From positions 1 through 64,000 of IMG/VR virus record IMGVR_UViG_3300048790_000078: a DNA stretch of 64,000 nucleotides; one strand, 5' to 3'. The notes under the pieces were generated by a model. The model did not search any database. It saw nothing but the letters and a program-made list of their open reading frames with translations, and was not told the origin of the DNA. This DNA comes from a virus. Positions 62,208-64,000 of the stretch are shown here, piece by piece; the first letter of the stretch is position 1, and each line of letters starts with the position of its first letter. The position numbers and the translations under genes are program-made.

Positions 62208-64000
62208 GTTGCCACTCCTGTTGCTCTGGTGGAATATCCCCGAGATCTTCCGCTCTGCTCTCGAACTTTTGCATTGCTGCCATCCACGCGAGATCGATCG
62301 TCCCAACGCTTCCGTTGCGCTGCTTTGCGAGAATAAGTTCTGCCAGCCCGCGAAGATCTTCGCGATCTTTTTTGTACATCTCCTCGCGAAAGATGAACGC
62401 CACTAGGTCAGCATCCTGCTCCAGTGAGTTGTGGACATAGATGTCGTTGGCTACATAGTTTTCATTTCCCGGTACCGTCAAATCGAACGTCTCCTGAACA
62501 CCGGACGGCTCTACTGAGACCACCTCATCCCAGTAGATATCGCTGGCTGCTAGCTTTCCGAGTCGTTCGCATCCAGATGCCGATGCGAACTTTGCGGCCC
62601 GCTCACGGCTCATGTTTTGATGGTGGGTAGAAACTCCAGAATAAGAACAACCTGACAACTCCGCCAGTTGCCGCGAATCGAGTCCTTTGGAACGCATCGC
62701 TGCGTCCACCTCAGTCCACATAGAGGCAGGGATAATGTCGCGATTCGTATTGTGCTCGATCATGTCCAGATGCTCGACGATAAGCTCCAGTTGACGCTTG
62801 TGTCTCTCGCTCATGGCACCTATAGAGTTGGCGAACCGTGTCATGTCCGGCTTCCCGCTGAGGGTAACGTGATAATTCACAAGGCCTTTTTTCTGCGGTA
62901 CAGGAACAGTCCTTGCATTGATAGACAACCTCAGCAGCGCCGATTGAATCTGGCAGGCCAGCTTCTGACTGCTGGTGGAGTAATAAACATTCGGCCCGTC
63001 GTCGAATGAAATACAGCCATCCGTTGACCATAGATGAGCAAGAAACTTTGCGATGGCCGTTACTGGCTGCATAAATATAGCTTCCGGCATCTTCTTGTCC
63101 GGCGCCCTCAACCCGAACAGTCCCATCGGTTCAAGCCACGCCCGCACAGGCGTCATACGGCCACGTGCTAACCGAAATGAAGCTGACAGGTAAACCTGTA
63201 TCCATGTTCTCTCCCGTGAAATGCGCGGAGAGATACGGTCGCCAAACATTCGGCTGGCGCACGCTGCCACCATATCGGCGAGTTCTGGATGCGGGGTCGT
63301 GTACTGCACAATATGCCGCGGAAGGGTACATCCATTACCGATCAGATGCCCGAGGAGCATCAACTCGTCGTCAGACATCGTTTGAGACTGCGAGCATGCT
63401 CTTGTAACGCGAGGCACGCCAATTCTCGTCCCCGTAGTGATTTCATCAAGCCTGAGCCACCCCTGGAAGCCCATAAATTTCTGGTTGGCGGTAGCGACAA
63501 TGGAGCGCCCGAGCTGAGTAGTAAGTCTGAAAGTTGGCTTCATCCCTGTGCTGAACGCCCGCACAGCAATGCCACACTCCTGCTTTAGCGTATCCTTCCC
63601 GCTCGTCAAAACAGGTAAAGGCCCCATGTTTAGCGTTGAGGATATTTCGAGGCGCGCGCCTGATGAGGCGACCGTCACAAGAGACGCTCCTGCCAGACAG
63701 CCAGACTCCTTCAGGTCAATCAGCCGCGGCCGCATGTCGCCGGTCCGCTTCTCGCTCTCCCTGCTCACCTGGGACAGCGCCACGATCGCCATGTCGAGCT
63801 GGTCCGACCCGGTGAGCATCTTCAGCCCGCGGGAGATCTTTGAGACCTCCTGGTTCCGGCTCTCGCCCTTGCCTGCCATCAACTGCAGGTAGTCGATCAC
63901 CGCCAGGCAGAACTTGATCTTGTTTTTCTGCTGGCACTGCCGGACCTTCGCGTGGAAGTCCATCACCGTAAGATTCGAGGAATCGTCCACGTAAAGCGGG
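62197..64000 (-). CDS. dnaB: replicative DnaB-like helicase with intein (N-terminus beyond window)
   Basis: The frame is open to the right edge (PLYVDDSSNLTVMD). VIDYLQLMAGKGESRNQEVS, IAVALSQVSRESE-type and RPRLIDLKESG are DnaB motifs 2-4; after the intein SLEQDADLVAFIFREEMY completes the conserved ESGS-x-EQDAD box, and ILAKQRNGSVGTIDL is motif 5. Helicase for phage DNA replication. The Walker A region is outside the window. Confidence 0.93.
   Translation of the reverse strand, partial: PLYVDDSSNLTVMDFHAKVRQCQQKNKIKFCLAVIDYLQLMAGKGESRNQEVSKISRGLKMLTGSDQLDMAIVALSQVSRESEKRTGDMRPRLIDLKESGCLAGASLVTVASSGARLEISSTLNMGPLPVLTSGKDTLKQECGIAVRAFSTGMKPTFRLTTQLGRSIVATANQKFMGFQGWLRLDEITTGTRIGVPRVTRACSQSQTMSDDELMLLGHLIGNGCTLPRHIVQYTTPHPELADMVAACASRMFGDRISPRISRERTWIQVYLSASFRLARGRMTPVRAWLEPMGLFGLRAPDKKMPEAIFMQPVTAIAKFLAHLWSTDGCISFDDGPNVYYSTSSQKLACQIQSALLRLSINARTVPVPQKKGLVNYHVTLSGKPDMTRFANSIGAMSERHKRQLELIVEHLDMIEHNTNRDIIPASMWTEVDAAMRSKGLDSRQLAELSGCSYSGVSTHHQNMSRERAAKFASASGCERLGKLAASDIYWDEVVSVEPSGVQETFDLTVPGNENYVANDIYVHNSLEQDADLVAFIFREEMYKKDREDLRGLAELILAKQRNGSVGTIDLAWMAAMQKFESRAEDLGDIPPEQQEWQHAD
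62428..63699 (-). mobile_element. DnaB intein
   Basis: 424 residues. Starts CLAGASLVTV after ESG, has two LAGLIDADG-like motifs (LLGHLIGNGC and FLAHLWSTDGC), a HTH-like insert (RQLAELSGCSYSGVSTHHQN), and ends VANDIYVHN before Ser. It uses the classical penultimate His, unlike the portal inteins, so it is of different origin. The insertion point, ESG/SxEQDAD, is a known DnaB intein site. Confidence 0.93.

Noticed and set aside
1-64000. Prophage with integrase and attachment sites
   Set aside because: No integrase, excision module or att-like repeats are visible; the excisionase-like HTH at 32588 alone is not evidence.

Overview
The window is a contiguous piece of a tailed-phage genome (siphovirus type), GC-rich by eye, with short intergenic spaces and many genes joined by ATGA, GTGA or TAATG stop/start overlaps. 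The phage assignment rests on large terminase, portal, MuF-like protein, prohead protease, scaffold, HK97-type capsid, gp6-like connector, gp10-like neck protein, tail terminator and tail tube, all transcribed leftward in the usual order. The tail tape measure must lie beyond position 1 and the rest of DnaB beyond 64000. I see no integrase, repressor cassette, tRNA, rRNA or CRISPR array. The host is not identifiable; a GC-rich soil bacterium is a guess only.

Layout: (1) 1-34760, mostly minus strand: packaging, head and head-tail genes, interrupted by selfish elements (GIY-YIG endonuclease, HNH endonuclease, TnpB, two inteins in the portal). Between capsid and portal is an effector-like block: a prohead protease, a 755-residue protein with a metalloprotease-like and a nuclease-like module, and a 2H phosphoesterase/ADP-ribosyltransferase-like fusion, sharing a KFNPNH linker. 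A structured non-coding stretch (26.2-26.66 kb) precedes the portal operon. (2) 34761-36134: non-coding, AT-richer, with iterons and DnaA boxes, a probable replication origin. (3) 36135-55693, plus strand: a long operon of small genes plus a Ycf46-like AAA ATPase, a DUF1257/Ycf35-like protein, WGR proteins including a WGR-DNA ligase fusion, a clamp-loader-like ATPase, a Gp37/Gp68-family protein and an adenine-methylase-like protein. (4) 55680-64000, minus strand: two ParB-like proteins, a PAPS-reductase-like enzyme, RusA-like resolvase, a WalJ-like metallo-beta-lactamase-fold protein, an HNH protein and DnaB with an intein.

The most unusual signals are: an asymmetric 8-mer, CGTAGACG, found 15 times in 8 kb to the right of the origin and always on the plus strand; the KFNPNH-linked effector modules near the portal; the folded RNA-like stretch before the portal operon; and a nine-A slippery run placing the MuF-like gene in the -1 frame of the portal. 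Three other genes (ParB-like at 34.7 kb and 55.8 kb, secreted HNH at 52.3 kb) need a one-base frame correction, so either the assembly has indels or these genes are decaying or recoded.
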